Assembly (NCBI GenBank): GCA_028875855.1
Contig: JAGWVA010000009.1
Span: forward strand, 1-64,000
DNA from: Paracoccaceae bacterium
GTDB taxonomy: Bacteria; Pseudomonadota; Alphaproteobacteria; Rhodobacterales; Rhodobacteraceae
Direction of reading: 5' to 3'
DNA length: 64,000 bases
Below the pieces are notes generated by a model. The model worked only from the letters and a program-made list of their open reading frames with translations. It had not been told where the DNA came from and ran no database searches. This document shows positions 8,634 through 19,298 of this stretch, piece by piece; the first letter of the stretch is position 1, and every line of letters begins with the position of its first letter. The translations under genes and the position numbers were made by a program.

Positions 8634-9494
8634 CTATTCGGCGGCAAGCGATGCGTTCTCGCTGCGCTCACCAATGACCCGCGCCATGACGCGGGTCAGC
8701 ATCTGCTGAACCTCGCCGAACCGCGCATTCGGCCGGATCGCGATTTCATCCATGTATAGCGCGCGGTCGATCTCGACCTGCACGGCATCGACGCCTTGCA
8801 GGGGGCGGCCGTAGGTCTGGACGACATAGGCCCCCGCGAAGGGCGCATTGCGCGCCACGCTCAGCCCCTCGGAACGGAAGGCCTCTTCCAGACGCTCCAT
8901 CAGCGCAGGCGCACATGAGGCGCCGTATCGGTCCCCCAGAACGATCTCGGGCCGCGGACGACCCGAGGTGGCAAACGCCTCGATCGCCTCGTGTGGCATC
9001 GAATGGCAGTCGATGAGCGCCGCCCGCCCCTGTCGCTGACGGGCTTCCTGCACCAGTGCGGCGAGCTTCTGGTGATAGGGCCGCCAGAACCCGTCGATCC
9101 GGGCCTGCGCCTCTGCCAGCGGGATCTTGCCGCGATAGATGGCACGACCGTTCGACACGACGCGGGGAATCACCCCAAGCCCGGCGCTGATCCGCGGATT
9201 GGCCGCCGGGCGCGGCGCGCCTTCGATCACGGCAGGGTCAAGCTCGTCCGCGGCGCGGTTCAGATCGACATAGGCCCGCGGCGCCCGGGCGACGATGAGC
9301 GACGCCCCAAGCGCGGTCACACCCGAAAAGAGCCTGTCCACAAAGGCGTCTTCGGACGACCGGATGACGCGGGCGTCCAGCTGGCTCTGGGCGAGGAAGG
9401 CAGGAAAGTAATCGCAGCCGCTGTGGGGCGACGCGAAGACGTAGCCAGTCGGGGCGCCTTGGGGCGAAAACAGGTCGAAAGCCGGGTGCGTCAT
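8634..9494 (-). CDS. N-formylglutamate amidohydrolase
   Basis: A 286-residue FGase-family zinc hydrolase. Signature blocks are [40 protein letters not shown] (metal-binding Asp-Cys-His) and the C-terminal RALYMDE loop. The classical reaction releases formate from N-formyl-L-glutamate, the last step of one histidine-degradation route. No hut genes are nearby, and some family members act on other acyl-amino acids, so the substrate is not certain. A GAGG site fits the ATG at 9494; the longer reading to 9539 lacks conserved residues. Confidence 0.88.
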   Translation of the reverse strand: MTHPAFDLFSPQGAPTGYVFASPHSGCDYFPAFLAQSQLDARVIRSSEDAFVDRLFSGVTALGASLIVARAPRAYVDLNRAADELDPAVIEGAPRPAANPRISAGLGVIPRVVSNGRAIYRGKIPLAEAQARIDGFWRPYHQKLAALVQEARQRQGRAALIDCHSMPHEAIEAFATSGRPRPEIVLGDRYGASCAPALMERLEEAFRSEGLSVARNAPFAGAYVVQTYGRPLQGVDAVQVEIDRALYMDEIAIRPNARFGEVQQMLTRVMARVIGERSENASLAAE

Positions 9495-9545
9495 CGGAAC
9501 CTCATCGGCCTGATATAGACTGGAACTTCGGTTTGCCAAAACCTC

Positions 9546-9574
9546 TTGAACCCCGATGCGACTCCTTCTATAGA
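9546..9574 (+). promoter_or_regulatory. Sigma-70-type promoter for tRNA-Val
   Basis: TTGAAC at 9546-9551, a 17-base spacer, and TATAGA at 9569-9574. This places a start near 9581, about 58 bases before the mature tRNA. It is the clearest housekeeping-type promoter in the window. Confidence 0.6.
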
Positions 9575-9638
9575 CCCGCAGACCGACGCGGTTTCGCCCC
9601 GCGTCCTTTTATTTCGGGGCGGGCGGGACAGCACTCGG

Positions 9639-9713
9639 GGGCGCGTAGCTCAGCGGTAGAGCACTACGTTGACATCGTAGTGGTCACAGGTTCGATCCCT
9701 GTCGCGCCCACCA
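9639..9713 (+). tRNA. tRNA-Val (anticodon GAC)
   Basis: A full cloverleaf is visible. The acceptor GGGCGCG (9639-9645) pairs with CGCGCCC (9703-9709), the discriminator is A, and the CCA is encoded (9711-9713). The anticodon arm CTACG/CGTAG encloses the loop TTGACAT, giving anticodon GAC (reads GUC/GUU). The T arm contains GGTTCGATCC. It lies between the amidohydrolase gene and rpmJ. Confidence 0.97.
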
Positions 9714-9787
9714 TTAACCGCCCATCGGCTTCGGCCGCCGGGCATCGTTGCAAAAGGCGCACGCGCGCCGGGACCAGGAGAAGACCG

Positions 9788-9913
9788 ATGAAGGTCAGGA
9801 ACTCGCTCCGCTCGCTGAAGTTGCGCCATCGCGACTGTCAGGTCGTGCGCCGCAAGGGCCGCGTCTATGTGATCAACAAGACGCAGAAGCGCTTCAAGGC
9901 ACGTCAGGGCTGA
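9788..9913 (+). CDS. rpmJ: 50S ribosomal protein L36 (C-minus form)
   Basis: A 41-residue L36. The zinc ribbon of canonical L36 (three Cys plus His) is reduced to a single Cys ([17 protein letters not shown]), so this is the zinc-independent C-minus type with the longer C-terminal [11 protein letters not shown] tail. It is a large-subunit protein binding 23S rRNA. In many alphaproteobacteria this is the only L36. AGGAG precedes the ATG at a suitable distance. A strong terminator follows at once. It may be read together with the upstream tRNA. Confidence 0.95.
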   Translation: MKVRNSLRSLKLRHRDCQVVRRKGRVYVINKTQKRFKARQG

Positions 9914-9931
9914 TTTCAGCCAGAGCATGAC

Positions 9932-9964
9932 AAAAGGCCGCCGTGCGAAAGCCGGCGGCCTTTT
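9932..9964. terminator. Bidirectional intrinsic terminator after rpmJ
   Basis: A perfect 12-bp stem (AAAAGGCCGCCG/CGGCGGCCTTTT) with a 9-base loop has T-runs on both strands. It ends rpmJ on the plus strand and the small membrane protein gene (stop 9985) on the minus strand. Confidence 0.9.
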
Positions 9965-9984
9965 GCATTTGGATCGGGTAGCCG

Positions 9985-10164
9985 TCAGTAGCCCCGGCGC
10001 AGCCGAAGCCACGAATACATGCCCGTGGCGAAACCGGCTGCGGCCAGCATCTCGTAGATGACCATGTAGCGAACGGGCTCGAACGCCGCGCCCGACAGCG
10101 CCAGATACCCGAAGCACAGCATCATGCCGTAGCCGATCACGCACAGGATCGAACAGGATTTCAT
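9985..10164 (-). CDS. Small membrane protein of unknown function
   Basis: A 59-residue protein starting at 10164 behind a strong GGAGGAGG ribosome site. Two hydrophobic segments (about residues 5-23 and 29-46) are joined by a short polar turn (EPVRY), and the end is a basic RLRRGY tail, predicting a two-helix inner-membrane hairpin. I do not recognise a family. The ribosome site, stop and shared terminator make it a credible gene. It is flanked by rpmJ and rmuC and has no evident partner. Confidence 0.65.
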   Translation of the reverse strand: MKSCSILCVIGYGMMLCFGYLALSGAAFEPVRYMVIYEMLAAAGFATGMYSWLRLRRGY

Positions 10165-10313
10165 CAACGACCTCCTCCGTGCAGCAGACCCGGCGATTCG
10201 CATCGAACCGCGCAGGCCAGCCATTCCTCCGGAAGCAATGGTAGCCATTTTTCGCATGTATGAAAGCAAAACCTGCGACAGGATGCCACGCGGCAGGCCG
10301 CCACAGGCGGCGG

Positions 10314-11483
10314 TCAGCCTTTTTCGCGCGTAACCAGATGCGCAGCGGGATCGGGGACCGGATCGGGGGCAAGTTCCTCGAAGTCGAAATTGTCCAGTCG
10401 GCCTGCCCGCCGCGCCGCCTTTTCCGACGAGATGCGGATCTCGCGCACGTCGTTCTGCGCCTGCGTGAAATGGGTATCCAGCCGCTCGACCCGCTCGCCC
10501 AGCCGTCGCACATCCTCGAACAGCATGTGCAACTCGCGCCGGATCGCGCCCGCCTGCTCGCGCATCCGTGCGTCCTTCAGCACCGCGCGCATCGTGTTCA
10601 GCGTCGCCATGCAGGTGGTGGGCGAGACGATCCAGACCCGGGCCGCGAAACCCTCGCGGACGATCTCGGGGAAATTGGCGTGCAACTCGGCATAGACCGC
10701 CTCGGACGGCAGGAACATCAGCGCGCCGTCCGCCGTCTCGCCTTCAAGGATATACCGCTCGGAGATCGCGTTGATATGCGTCCGCACGGCCGTGCGCAGT
10801 TGCCGCGCAGCGTCGGTGAGTTCCGCTTGCGAACTGGCCCGCCGCAGCGCCTCATAGGCTTCCAGCGGGAATTTCGAGTCGATCACGATCGGCCCCGGCG
10901 GGTTCGGCAGATGGATCAGGCAATCCGCCCGCCGGCCGTTCGAGAGCGTCGCCTGCATCGTGTAGCTGTCCGAGGGCAGCGCCTTGCCCACGATGTCGTG
11001 CAACTGGATCTCGCCAAAGGCGCCACGGGTCTGCTTGTTCGACAGGATGTCCTGAAGGCTCAGGACATTACCCGACAGCTTCTCGATCTTCTCCTGCGCC
11101 TTGTCGATCGTCTCCAGCCGCTGCTGCAACTCGCCCAGGCTGCGGGCGGTGCGCGTGGCCGATCCATGCAGGTTCTCGGTCATCTGGCGGCTGACCTCGG
11201 CCAGACGCCCCTCCATCACCTTCAGCATGGCCGATTGCGCATGGGCCTGCGCCTCGGACACGTGGGTCAGGCCACCGGCCAGCTGGTGCTGCCCGTCCGA
11301 CAGGCTTTGCACCCGGTGGGCAAGGTCGTTGACCTGATAGGCCAGGGGCTCGGTCAGCCGTGCCGTGCGCCCGACGGCGCGCAGCACCAGAAGCAGGATC
11401 AGCAGCACCAGCGCCGCCGCCACCGCGCCGCCGATCACGAAGGGGTCGTTCAGCGCCACCTGATGCGTGCCGATCTGGATCAT
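10314..11483 (-). CDS. rmuC: DNA recombination protein RmuC
   Basis: A 389-residue RmuC. An N-terminal membrane anchor (residues 12-35) is followed by a coiled coil (about 40-150) and the conserved RmuC core with [28 protein letters not shown] and the [10 protein letters not shown] block, a PD-(D/E)XK nuclease-like fold. RmuC limits DNA inversions and rearrangements at repeats. The start at 11483 overlaps the mutL stop by four bases (ATGA), placing both in one repair operon. Confidence 0.92.
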   Translation of the reverse strand: MIQIGTHQVALNDPFVIGGAVAAALVLLILLLVLRAVGRTARLTEPLAYQVNDLAHRVQSLSDGQHQLAGGLTHVSEAQAHAQSAMLKVMEGRLAEVSRQMTENLHGSATRTARSLGELQQRLETIDKAQEKIEKLSGNVLSLQDILSNKQTRGAFGEIQLHDIVGKALPSDSYTMQATLSNGRRADCLIHLPNPPGPIVIDSKFPLEAYEALRRASSQAELTDAARQLRTAVRTHINAISERYILEGETADGALMFLPSEAVYAELHANFPEIVREGFAARVWIVSPTTCMATLNTMRAVLKDARMREQAGAIRRELHMLFEDVRRLGERVERLDTHFTQAQNDVREIRISSEKAARRAGRLDNFDFEELAPDPVPDPAAHLVTREKG

Positions 11484-13342
11484 GTCCGCCCGAAGAGCCT
11501 TTCGATATCCGAAAGCCGCAGCTCGACATAGGTCGGGCGGCCGTGGTTGCACTGGCCGGAATGCGGTGTCGCCTCCATCTCGCGCAGGAGGGCGTTCATC
11601 TCTTCCGCCCGCATCTGGCGCCCCGAGCGGACCGAGCCGTGACAGGCCATGCGCGACAGCACGGCCTCGATACGCGCCTGCACCGTCTGGCTTTGACCGA
11701 GATCTTCAAGATCGTCGAGGATATCGCGCACGAGGCCCCGGGCATCGACCTCGCCCAATGCGGCGGGCGTCTCGCGCACCACGATGGCGCCCGGCCCGAA
11801 CGGCTCGAGGCTCAGGCCAAGGCGCTGCAGATCCTCGGCGATCTCCAGCAAACGGGCGGCGCCGGCCTCGCCCACCTCGACGATCTCGGGGATCAGCAGG
11901 GCCTGCGCGGCGACGCCCTTTTCCGCCATCTGGTGCTTCAGCCGCTCATAGACCAGCCGTTCGTGCGCGGCGTGCTGATCGACGATGACGATGCCGCGGT
12001 CCGTCTGGGCGATGATGTAGTTCTCGTGCACCTGTGCGCGCGCCGCACCCAGGGGCCGGGATTCGGCTCCGGTCTCGGCCACCGGTTCCACGCGGGCCGA
12101 AGGCGCCTCGGCAAAGCCCGGCGCCAGGTCTTGCGCGGGGATCGGCGCCTGCCACTGATAGGCCGCCCGAATCGCGCCCTGCGAGGGGCGATCCATCTGA
12201 TAGACCCGCGACGGCGTTGGCTGCACACCCGGCCCGGCGGGTTCGGGGCGGAAGGCCCCCAGCGTCGCCTGCGCCACGGTCGTCGAGGCGCGATGCCCCG
12301 CGCCCGCCAGCGCCTGACGGATGCCCGAGACGATCAGTCCGCGCGCCAGTGCCGGGTCGCGAAAGCGCACCTCGGATTTTGCCGGATGGACGTTCACATC
12401 GACCATCTGCGGATCGCAGGTCAGGAACAGCGCCGCCGCCGGGTGCCGGTCGCGGCTCAGGAAGTCGAAATAGGCCGCTCGCAGCGCGCCCAGCAGCATC
12501 CGGTCCTGCACCGGACGGCCGTTGACGAACAGGTATTGCTGCACCGACGAGCCGCGCGAATAAGTCGGCAGCGCCGCGTAGCCCGTCAGCCGCAGCCCGT
12601 CGCGGTCCACGTCCAGCCGCAGGGCATTCTCGGCGAACTCGGCCCCCAGCACGGTTGCGAGCCGCCCGTGCAGCGCGTCGAACAGATCGCCCGAGCCCGC
12701 ATCGGCGCGGAAGAGCACGCGCCCCTCGCCCCCGCCGGACACATCGGTCAGGCGGAAGTTCACGAAGGGCTCGGCCATGGCAAGCCGCCTGACCACCTCG
12801 CCGATGGCCTGCGCCTCGGCGCGGTCGCTGCGCAGGAACTTCAGCCGCGCCGGCGTGGCGTAGAAGAGTTCGCGCAGTTCGACTACCGTGCCGCGCGACA
12901 GCGCCGCAGGCGTGACCGGCGAGATCCGGCCGCCTTCCACCGCGATCCGCGCGCCCTCCTGCCCCGCCGCCCGCGAGGTGATCGAGAGCCGCCCCACCGC
13001 GCCCAGCGAGGGCAGCGCCTCGCCGCGGAAGCCGAAGGAATGGATGTTCAGAAGGTCCGAGCCGTCGATCTTCGACGTCGCGTGCCGCGAGATCGCCAGC
13101 GGCAGGTCCGCGCCCGCCATGCCGCAGCCGTCGTCGGTCACGCGGATCAGGGTCTTGCCGCCGTCGGCGTAATCCACGCTGATCCGCCGGGCGCCGGCAT
13201 CCAGCGCGTTTTCCACCAGTTCCTTGACGGCCGAGGCAGGGCGTTCCACGACCTCACCCGCAGCGATCCGGTTGATCGCGGCCTCGTCAAGCTGACGAAT
13301 GACGGGGTGTGCGTCCCCGATGTTGCGGCTTTCAGCGTTCAT
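11480..13342 (-). CDS. mutL: DNA mismatch repair protein MutL
   Basis: A 620-residue MutL. The GHKL ATPase motifs are ENALDAG, DDGCGM and GFRGEAL in the first 110 residues; the linker is Pro/Ala-rich. The C-terminal domain carries the endonuclease motif [12 protein letters not shown] plus ACHGSVRSG and QCNHGRPT, the metal-site set of MutL proteins that nick DNA themselves in organisms without MutH. MutL couples MutS mismatch recognition to strand incision. The start (MNAESRN) at 13342 precedes the conserved [25 protein letters not shown]. It lies in the minus-strand run from rsmB to rmuC. Confidence 0.96.
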   Translation of the reverse strand: MNAESRNIGDAHPVIRQLDEAAINRIAAGEVVERPASAVKELVENALDAGARRISVDYADGGKTLIRVTDDGCGMAGADLPLAISRHATSKIDGSDLLNIHSFGFRGEALPSLGAVGRLSITSRAAGQEGARIAVEGGRISPVTPAALSRGTVVELRELFYATPARLKFLRSDRAEAQAIGEVVRRLAMAEPFVNFRLTDVSGGGEGRVLFRADAGSGDLFDALHGRLATVLGAEFAENALRLDVDRDGLRLTGYAALPTYSRGSSVQQYLFVNGRPVQDRMLLGALRAAYFDFLSRDRHPAAALFLTCDPQMVDVNVHPAKSEVRFRDPALARGLIVSGIRQALAGAGHRASTTVAQATLGAFRPEPAGPGVQPTPSRVYQMDRPSQGAIRAAYQWQAPIPAQDLAPGFAEAPSARVEPVAETGAESRPLGAARAQVHENYIIAQTDRGIVIVDQHAAHERLVYERLKHQMAEKGVAAQALLIPEIVEVGEAGAARLLEIAEDLQRLGLSLEPFGPGAIVVRETPAALGEVDARGLVRDILDDLEDLGQSQTVQARIEAVLSRMACHGSVRSGRQMRAEEMNALLREMEATPHSGQCNHGRPTYVELRLSDIERLFGRT

Positions 13343-13424
13343 GCCACAAGACCTAGCACGACCGGAGAGATTCGGCCACAGCGCTATCGGCCCTCGCAAC
13401 GGTCTTGCCGTGCTTCGGCAGGGT

Positions 13425-13958
13425 TCACTTCACGGGTTTCGGCGGCGCGCTTGGCGTGGCCACACCCATGGCCCGCCATTTCTCAAGCTCGGCATACTGG
13501 TCAAGCGACATGGGCGCATAGGCCTGGAAATAGACCGTATGGCCAAAGAGCCGATCCAGCACGCGGCCGTTGTGCGTGCGGCGGAAGCGCAGATCGGCCG
13601 CATCCAGCTGCTGGCGGATGTTGGGATCGTTCCCATAGCGCGAGGCGGCGTTGACCAGCGCCCCGTCGGCCACCGGAATGCCCTGCGCCGTCATCGCCGC
13701 GGCCTTGCCGCCGAGGGCCGTCACCGCATCGGCAAGCGGGGTCGGATCGGCAAGGTTGGTCCCGCCCGGCGTCGGCTGCGGCAGGGCCGACATGTCCTTG
13801 GGCATCTGCAGGGGCTTCGTCGGAAGGATCGCGAATTCGTCCGGGCTGGTCGCATTCGCGCGCAGGTTCATCAGATGCGGCGTGGACGAGCCGGAGCACC
13901 CGGCCAGAGCCAGAACTGCCACGAGGGCAATGCCGAAAATGCCCTGTCCTGCCCGCAT
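13425..13958 (-). CDS. DUF3035 lipoprotein
   Basis: A 177-residue predicted lipoprotein. The signal peptide [21 protein letters not shown] ends in a lipobox (LAGC). The mature part is rich in Ala, Pro and Gln and matches the DUF3035 type that I remember beside lspA in Rhodobacterales. Function unknown. A GGAGGC site fits the ATG at 13958. It lies 53 bases downstream of lspA, the peptidase that would process it, so the two are probably co-transcribed. Confidence 0.8.
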   Translation of the reverse strand: MRAGQGIFGIALVAVLALAGCSGSSTPHLMNLRANATSPDEFAILPTKPLQMPKDMSALPQPTPGGTNLADPTPLADAVTALGGKAAAMTAQGIPVADGALVNAASRYGNDPNIRQQLDAADLRFRRTHNGRVLDRLFGHTVYFQAYAPMSLDQYAELEKWRAMGVATPSAPPKPVK

Positions 13959-14011
13959 GTAAGCCTCCACCGACCGATCCTGACCGTCTTTATCGCATTG
14001 CACCCGGCCCG

Positions 14012-14482
14012 TCACGGGGTGTTCTGGCGCTTGACCAGCAGCACGAGGCCAAGAGCGCCGAAGAACACGCCCACATCGGCGAGGTTGAAGGAAAACGGGT
14101 TGTCGAAACCGCAGCAGGACATGTTCAGAAAATCCGCCACCGCGCCATAGGCGACCCGGTCGATCACGTTGCCGACCGCGCCCCCGATCAGGAGCCCAGC
14201 CGCGATGCGCGCGCCGGTGCCGTGGCCCTCGCCCTTCACCCAGCGCCAGACCCAGGCCGAGATGCCAAGCGCAACGGCCACCAGAAGCCAGCGCGACACC
14301 TCGGTCCCGTTGGCCAGAAAGCCGAAGTTCACGCCCCGGTTCCATGCCATCCGGAAATTGAGGTAGGGCGGCATCACCTCGATCACATAGCGATGCCGAA
14401 GCCCGAGGCCGAAGACCACCGCAAGCTTTGAGAACTGATCCACCGCGACGACAGCAAGGGCGGTTTTGGCCGTGATCCGCAT
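14012..14482 (-). CDS. lspA: Lipoprotein signal peptidase (signal peptidase II)
   Basis: A 156-residue, four-helix inner-membrane aspartyl protease that removes the signal peptide of prolipoproteins after diacylglyceryl modification. The two catalytic aspartates sit in GGAVGNVIDRVAYGAVADFL and FNLADVGVFFG, and the MAWNRGVNFGFL block is conserved. The gene starts 7 bases after the purH stop, so it depends on upstream transcription. Confidence 0.95.
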   Translation of the reverse strand: MRITAKTALAVVAVDQFSKLAVVFGLGLRHRYVIEVMPPYLNFRMAWNRGVNFGFLANGTEVSRWLLVAVALGISAWVWRWVKGEGHGTGARIAAGLLIGGAVGNVIDRVAYGAVADFLNMSCCGFDNPFSFNLADVGVFFGALGLVLLVKRQNTP

Positions 14483-14489
14483 TCTGACC

Positions 14490-16079
14490 TCAGTGCCGGA
14501 AGTGGCGCTGGCCGGTGAAGACCATGGCGATGCCCGCCTCGTCCGCCGCCGCGATCACGGCGGCGTCGTTCATCGACCCGCCCGGCTGGATCACCGCCGT
14601 GGCGCCCGCCGCGATCGCCTCGAGAAGCCCGTCGGGGAAGGGGAAGAACGCGTCCGACGCCACGACCGATCCCTTTGCCGGGCTTTCCGGCAGGCCAAGC
14701 GCTTCGGCCATCCGCTCGGCCTTCTTGGCCGCGATCATGGAACTGTCAACCCGGCTCATCTGCCCCGCGCCCACGCCCACCGTCGCCCCGCCCTTGGCAT
14801 AGACGATGGCGTTCGATTTGACGTGCTTGGCCACGGTCCAGGCGAACAGGAGATCGTCCAGTTCCGCCGGCGAGGGCGCGCGCTTGGTCACCACCTTCAG
14901 ATCGCCGCGCGCCACGTGGCCGTTGTCGCGGTCCTGCACGAGAAAGCCCCCGGCGACCTGCCGGAACGCCAGCCCCGGGGCATTGGCGTCGGGCAGCGCG
15001 CCGGTCGTGAGCAGCCGCAGGTTCTTCTTGGCGGCGAACACGGCCTTTGCGTCCTCGTCCGCCTCGGGGGCGATCACCACCTCGGTGAAGATCTTCACGA
15101 TCTCTTCCGCCGTCGCCTTGTCCAGCTTGCGGTTCAGCGCGACGATCCCGCCGAAAGCCGAGGTGCGGTCGCAGTCGAAGGCCTTCTGATAGGCCTCCAG
15201 CAGCGTCGCGCCACGGGCCACGCCGCAGGGATTGGCGTGCTTGATGATCGCGCAGGCCGGGCCATCGTCGGGCAGGAACTCCGCCACCAGTTCAAAGGCC
15301 GCGTCGGTGTCGTTGATGTTGTTGTAGGACAGCTCCTTGCCCTGCCACTGTCGCGCGGTCGCCACGCCGGGCCGGGCCGAGCCATCGGTGTAGAAGGCCG
15401 CCGCCTGATGCGGATTCTCGCCATAGCGCAGGGTCTGGGCCAGCGTCCCGGCAAAGGCACGGCGGCGCGGGGCGGCATCGCCGAGGGCACCCGCCATCCA
15501 GCTCGAGACCGCCGCATCGTAAGCGGCCGTGCGCGCATAGGCGATCTGCGCCATCTTCTGCCGGAAGGCGTAGGAGACGCGGTCGTCGTTGGCGTTCAGT
15601 TCTTCCAGCAGGCCCGCGTAATCCGCAACATCGGTCACGACGGTGACAAAGCCGTGGTTCTTCGCCGCCGCCCGGATCATCGCCGGGCCGCCGATGTCGA
15701 TGTTCTCGATGCAGGTTTCGTAGTCCGCGCCCTTCGCCACCGTCGCCTCGAACGGGTAAAGGTTCACGACCAGCAGGTCGATCGGCTGGATGCCGTGGGT
15801 TTCCATCGCCTCGAGATGCGCCGCATTGTCGCGCAGCGCCAAGAGCCCGCCATGCACGCGCGGATGCAGGGTCTTCACGCGACCGTCCATCATCTCGGGG
15901 AATTCGGTCAACTCCGACACGTCCCGGACGGGGATGCCCACCTTGCGCATCTCGGTGGCGCTGCCGCCGGTGGAGAGGATCTCCACCCCCCGTGCGTTCA
16001 GGGCCCGGGCAAAATCAAGCATCCCGGTCTTGTCGGAAACGGAGATCAGCGCGCGGCGGATCGGCAAGAGGTCGGTCAT
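14490..16079 (-). CDS. purH: Bifunctional AICAR formyltransferase / IMP cyclohydrolase
   Basis: A 529-residue enzyme for the last two steps of de novo purine synthesis. The N-terminal IMP cyclohydrolase (MGS-like, about 1-200) begins [22 protein letters not shown] with a STGGSA phosphate loop. The C-terminal formyltransferase has [11 protein letters not shown], with the catalytic Lys-His, and the end is FTGQRHFRH. Length is normal. It is followed by lspA and lies 20 bases downstream of the heparinase-like gene. Confidence 0.97.
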   Translation of the reverse strand: MTDLLPIRRALISVSDKTGMLDFARALNARGVEILSTGGSATEMRKVGIPVRDVSELTEFPEMMDGRVKTLHPRVHGGLLALRDNAAHLEAMETHGIQPIDLLVVNLYPFEATVAKGADYETCIENIDIGGPAMIRAAAKNHGFVTVVTDVADYAGLLEELNANDDRVSYAFRQKMAQIAYARTAAYDAAVSSWMAGALGDAAPRRRAFAGTLAQTLRYGENPHQAAAFYTDGSARPGVATARQWQGKELSYNNINDTDAAFELVAEFLPDDGPACAIIKHANPCGVARGATLLEAYQKAFDCDRTSAFGGIVALNRKLDKATAEEIVKIFTEVVIAPEADEDAKAVFAAKKNLRLLTTGALPDANAPGLAFRQVAGGFLVQDRDNGHVARGDLKVVTKRAPSPAELDDLLFAWTVAKHVKSNAIVYAKGGATVGVGAGQMSRVDSSMIAAKKAERMAEALGLPESPAKGSVVASDAFFPFPDGLLEAIAAGATAVIQPGGSMNDAAVIAAADEAGIAMVFTGQRHFRH

Positions 16080-16099
16080 CGGGGTCCCTCCATCAGGCG

Positions 16100-17875
16100 T
16101 CAGTCGTCCTGTCCCCCGTCGGGGTCAAGGTCGCGAATGGCCAGCGGGGTATCCTGTGCTTTCGCCAAGGTCCAGCGAATCTGGCTGCCCGTCCCTTCCA
16201 GCGACGCGGAAAGGACGATCTGCTGACTGCCACGCGGCTTCAGGCGGCGCTGTTCGAGATAGACGGACGGGGCGAGTTCCAGTTCGGCCGGGCCCTCGAA
16301 CCGGAACACCCAGATCTCGCCGCTTTTCAGCGCAAGCGAGACGGCCGTGCCGCCAAGGTCGATGGCGGCGTCCACGTCCGGATGCAGGTGGAAGCGGATC
16401 GCAAGGCGGATCGGCAGGCCGCCCTCGGTGATCGTGTAAAGCCGCGCCTGTTCGGCCTCGGTCAGCGCGGCCAGCGTATCCTCGCCCACCAGCGACCGCC
16501 CGTCCCCCGACAGGTAAAGCGCGCGCATGTGCGTCAGCCCATGGGTCGCGACATAGCCGGAATGCCCCGCCAGAAGGCCCACCCCCTCCGGCCCCGCCGT
16601 CTCGCGCAGATGGATGACCTCGGCCCGCTCCGCCAGCGGTTCAAGCTGACTGCCCGCCCCATGCTGCGGGCCAAGGCGGGAGGACGAGAACCCCTCGATC
16701 GCCAGCGTCGAATGCGACGCCGTCGCCCGCCCCGCGCGGCGCCATTCCGGCCCGAAGGGCATGCCCGAGCCGCAGTTGACGATGACGGGCCGGCGGCCGG
16801 ATGTCATCTCGAACGCCAACGTCGAGGCATGGGCATTGACCGAGGCCGGGCCGGCCGGAGGCTCTGCTGCGTCCACGATCACCGTCGTGCGCCCGGCCGC
16901 AAGACGCGCGAAGCCCATCGCCAGCGTCTTCGGCGCGGCCACCCGCACGCCCGAGGCCGCAAGCGCCGCATCCAGCCGCCCCTCCAGCCCCCGCCCGCCG
17001 CCGTGAAAGCGTGCAAGACCGCCGTCGGCATGGCGCAGCGCGCGCAGCGTCGGCGCGATCCGGTCGATGGCCGCACGCAGCGGCGCGGGCGCAACCCGCC
17101 CCGCCTCGGCCAGTGCCTGCGCGGCCCATGTCAGGTGGGTGAAGACCTCCAGCAGTTCCTCGGGGTTGCGGGTCGGTATCCCGCCCTCGCCGCCGATCTG
17201 CGTGTCGCATTCCCGCGCCAGCGCCGCGGTCGCCGGGCTCACGTGGCGATCCATTCCGGTCAGGGCGAGGCCCGCGTAGATCAACCCCGTCAGCGCCTCG
17301 AATCGCGGAAGGCCGGGAGAGGCGGCCTGCCAGCGGCGCGACAGGAAATCCGTCTGCTGGGCGAGGCTGCGAAAATAGGCTTCGGCCTCGGGTCTTTGCT
17401 TGCCCGACAGCAGGAACAGCGCGTGGTTGATCCAGCGGATGAGCCGCCGCCCGGTCAGATCGGGGGTCCAGCCCGGCCCCCTGCCCCGGCCGTAGCGCGC
17501 GATCCAGTCGAAGACCCAGTCCTGCGCCCGGCTGCGCGCGGCGCCGTCGCCGACGGCAGCCAGATCGTCCAGCCATGTGCAGCCGTGCAGGGCGATCTCG
17601 AAACTGGGATCGGGCATGGGAAGGTCCCATATCTTCACGCCCGGCCCCTCGATCAGGTAGCCCGCGAAAAGAAAATTCCCGGCGATCAACTGCTTGCCGC
17701 GGGCGTAGCTGCCGATGGTGCGCGGTTCGGGTTGCGACACGAATCCCGTCGCAGGCCGCACCCGGGTCGAGCGCCAGGCCTGCCAGCGGTTCGCATATCG
17801 CGTCCGTCTGGACGTCAGGCCTTCGGCCGATGCCCCGTTCCGCTGCCCGCCGCCCACCTTGCCCAGCCCTGTCAT
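16100..17875 (-). CDS. Heparinase II/III family protein
   Basis: A 591-residue protein resembling the heparinase II/III family, with an alpha/alpha-toroid N-terminal half ([27 protein letters not shown]) and a beta-sandwich C-terminal half ([37 protein letters not shown]-type block). True heparinases are secreted polysaccharide lyases, but no signal peptide is visible: residues 1-50 are polar and basic. The start at 17875 follows AGGCAGG. It sits between rsmB and purH. The substrate is unknown, and the housekeeping context argues against a simple scavenging role. Confidence 0.75.
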   Translation of the reverse strand: MTGLGKVGGGQRNGASAEGLTSRRTRYANRWQAWRSTRVRPATGFVSQPEPRTIGSYARGKQLIAGNFLFAGYLIEGPGVKIWDLPMPDPSFEIALHGCTWLDDLAAVGDGAARSRAQDWVFDWIARYGRGRGPGWTPDLTGRRLIRWINHALFLLSGKQRPEAEAYFRSLAQQTDFLSRRWQAASPGLPRFEALTGLIYAGLALTGMDRHVSPATAALARECDTQIGGEGGIPTRNPEELLEVFTHLTWAAQALAEAGRVAPAPLRAAIDRIAPTLRALRHADGGLARFHGGGRGLEGRLDAALAASGVRVAAPKTLAMGFARLAAGRTTVIVDAAEPPAGPASVNAHASTLAFEMTSGRRPVIVNCGSGMPFGPEWRRAGRATASHSTLAIEGFSSSRLGPQHGAGSQLEPLAERAEVIHLRETAGPEGVGLLAGHSGYVATHGLTHMRALYLSGDGRSLVGEDTLAALTEAEQARLYTITEGGLPIRLAIRFHLHPDVDAAIDLGGTAVSLALKSGEIWVFRFEGPAELELAPSVYLEQRRLKPRGSQQIVLSASLEGTGSQIRWTLAKAQDTPLAIRDLDPDGGQDD

Positions 17876-17962
17876 CCTGCCTTGCACCACGCCGGGGTAT
17901 GCCCCGAACTGCGCGGCACCATAGCCGGGGGGGCAGAGGCTGTCACCGCCGAATTGGCCGCG

Positions 17963-19252
17963 TCACGGCGCCAAGCGGAGGCGCGCCATGAAGAAGCCGT
18001 CGATGCCGCCCCGTTCGGCCCAGTGATCGGGCCGGGTCCGCAGCCCGCCGCCGGTCGCGCGCCACGCCTCGGGCACGCCGGGGGGCAGCACGTCCTCCAG
18101 CGCAAGGCCCGGATGGCGGGCCAGCGCGGCGGCAAGCTGCGCCTCCCCTTCTTCGGGCAGAAGCGAGCAGGTGCAGACCACCATCCGTCCGCCCGGCTTC
18201 AGCAGCGCGACAGCCCGGTCGATCAGACGGGCCTGCAAGGCGGAGAGCTCTGCCACCTCGCTGCCGTCCTTCACGAAGGGCAGATCGGGATGGCGACGGA
18301 TCGTGCCGGTCGCCGAACAGGGCGCATCCAGCAACACGGCGTCGAACGGCCCGCCCTGCCAGTGCAGCGCATCGGCCACCACCGTCTCTGCCGCAAGCCC
18401 GCACCGCGCGAGGTTCTCGTTCACCCGCGCCATGCGGGGGCCGGACAGATCGAGCGCCGTCACCTTTGCGCCAGCGGCGGCCAATTGCAGCGTCTTGCCG
18501 CCGGGGGCCGCGCACATGTCAAGGATACGCTCCCCCGCCACGGGCGCCAGAAGCCGCGCGGGCAGGGCCGCGGCGGCATCCTGCACCCACCATGCGCCTT
18601 CGGCATAGCCCGGCAGCGCGCTGACCTGCCCGCCAGGAAGGCGCAGGCTGCCGGTCGGCAGGACCTCTGCACCAAGCGTTTCTGCCAGCGCCTCCGCCTG
18701 CGCCGGATCGCGCGGCGTCAGGTCGAGCGGCGCGCCCTGGGCCTGCACGGCCTCGATGGCCGAGACGACCTCGCGCCCCCACAGGTGAACGAGCGGCTGG
18801 CGCAGCCATTGCGGCATCCGCTGCGCGGGCAGCCGGTCCCAGCCGTCCTCCGCCGCCACCTTGCGCAACACGGCATTGGCAAGCCCGGCCAGATGTGCCG
18901 TCTTGCGGCCCGCGCGCAGGATCGACACCGCCGCGCTGACCGAGGCATGGGGCGGCGTCCCCTCTGCCTTCATTTCGGCCACGGCAAGCCGAAGCACATT
19001 GCGCGCCTCGTCGGGCGGGGATTTCCGCAGATGCGGGGCAAGCATGCGGTCGGCCGGTTCCACGTTGCGCAGGATCAGAAGCGCCAGCCGCTGCGCCCGC
19101 GCCCGCTCGGTCGGGGCAAGCCGCGCCAGCGGCCCTTCAGGATCGGCGAGCGCATCCGACAGCATTCGCCCGGCGCCGATCACGGCGCCCGCAAGCGTGA
19201 CCGCGGCGGCCCGCGCGGCATCGATCCGACCTGTGTTGCCTTGTTCCCGCAT
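17963..19252 (-). CDS. rsmB: 16S rRNA m5C967 methyltransferase (RsmB-type)
   Basis: A 429-residue RsmB/Sun family enzyme. An N-terminal NusB-like domain (about 1-150) precedes the SAM-dependent methyltransferase, with motif I LDMCAAPGGKT, motif IV DAPCSATGTIRRHPD and motif VI CTCSLLPEEGE containing the catalytic Cys. It methylates C5 of a cytosine in 16S rRNA. The start at 19252 lacks a recognisable ribosome site and lies very close to a promoter-like sequence, hinting at a leaderless mRNA. The first gene of a minus-strand run, 46 bases from the divergent DUF1674 gene. Confidence 0.92.
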   Translation of the reverse strand: MREQGNTGRIDAARAAAVTLAGAVIGAGRMLSDALADPEGPLARLAPTERARAQRLALLILRNVEPADRMLAPHLRKSPPDEARNVLRLAVAEMKAEGTPPHASVSAAVSILRAGRKTAHLAGLANAVLRKVAAEDGWDRLPAQRMPQWLRQPLVHLWGREVVSAIEAVQAQGAPLDLTPRDPAQAEALAETLGAEVLPTGSLRLPGGQVSALPGYAEGAWWVQDAAAALPARLLAPVAGERILDMCAAPGGKTLQLAAAGAKVTALDLSGPRMARVNENLARCGLAAETVVADALHWQGGPFDAVLLDAPCSATGTIRRHPDLPFVKDGSEVAELSALQARLIDRAVALLKPGGRMVVCTCSLLPEEGEAQLAAALARHPGLALEDVLPPGVPEAWRATGGGLRTRPDHWAERGGIDGFFMARLRLAP

Positions 19253-19260
19253 GGCTGGGG

Positions 19261-19288
19261 CGTATATCACCTGAAACAGGCTGCACAA
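19261..19288 (-). promoter_or_regulatory. Possible promoter for rsmB
   Basis: On the minus strand TTGTGC (19288-19283), a 16-base spacer and TATACG (19266-19261). The -10 element ends only 8 bases before the rsmB ATG, so the transcript would begin at or next to the start codon. Weak -35; inferred from position. Confidence 0.35.
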
Positions 19289-19298
19289 GGAACCGAAC

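Noticed and set aside
11360-13654. A 764-codon plus-strand open frame antisense to mutL
   Set aside because: It mirrors the third-position bias of mutL, has no ribosome site or recognisable domain, and mutL is certain.
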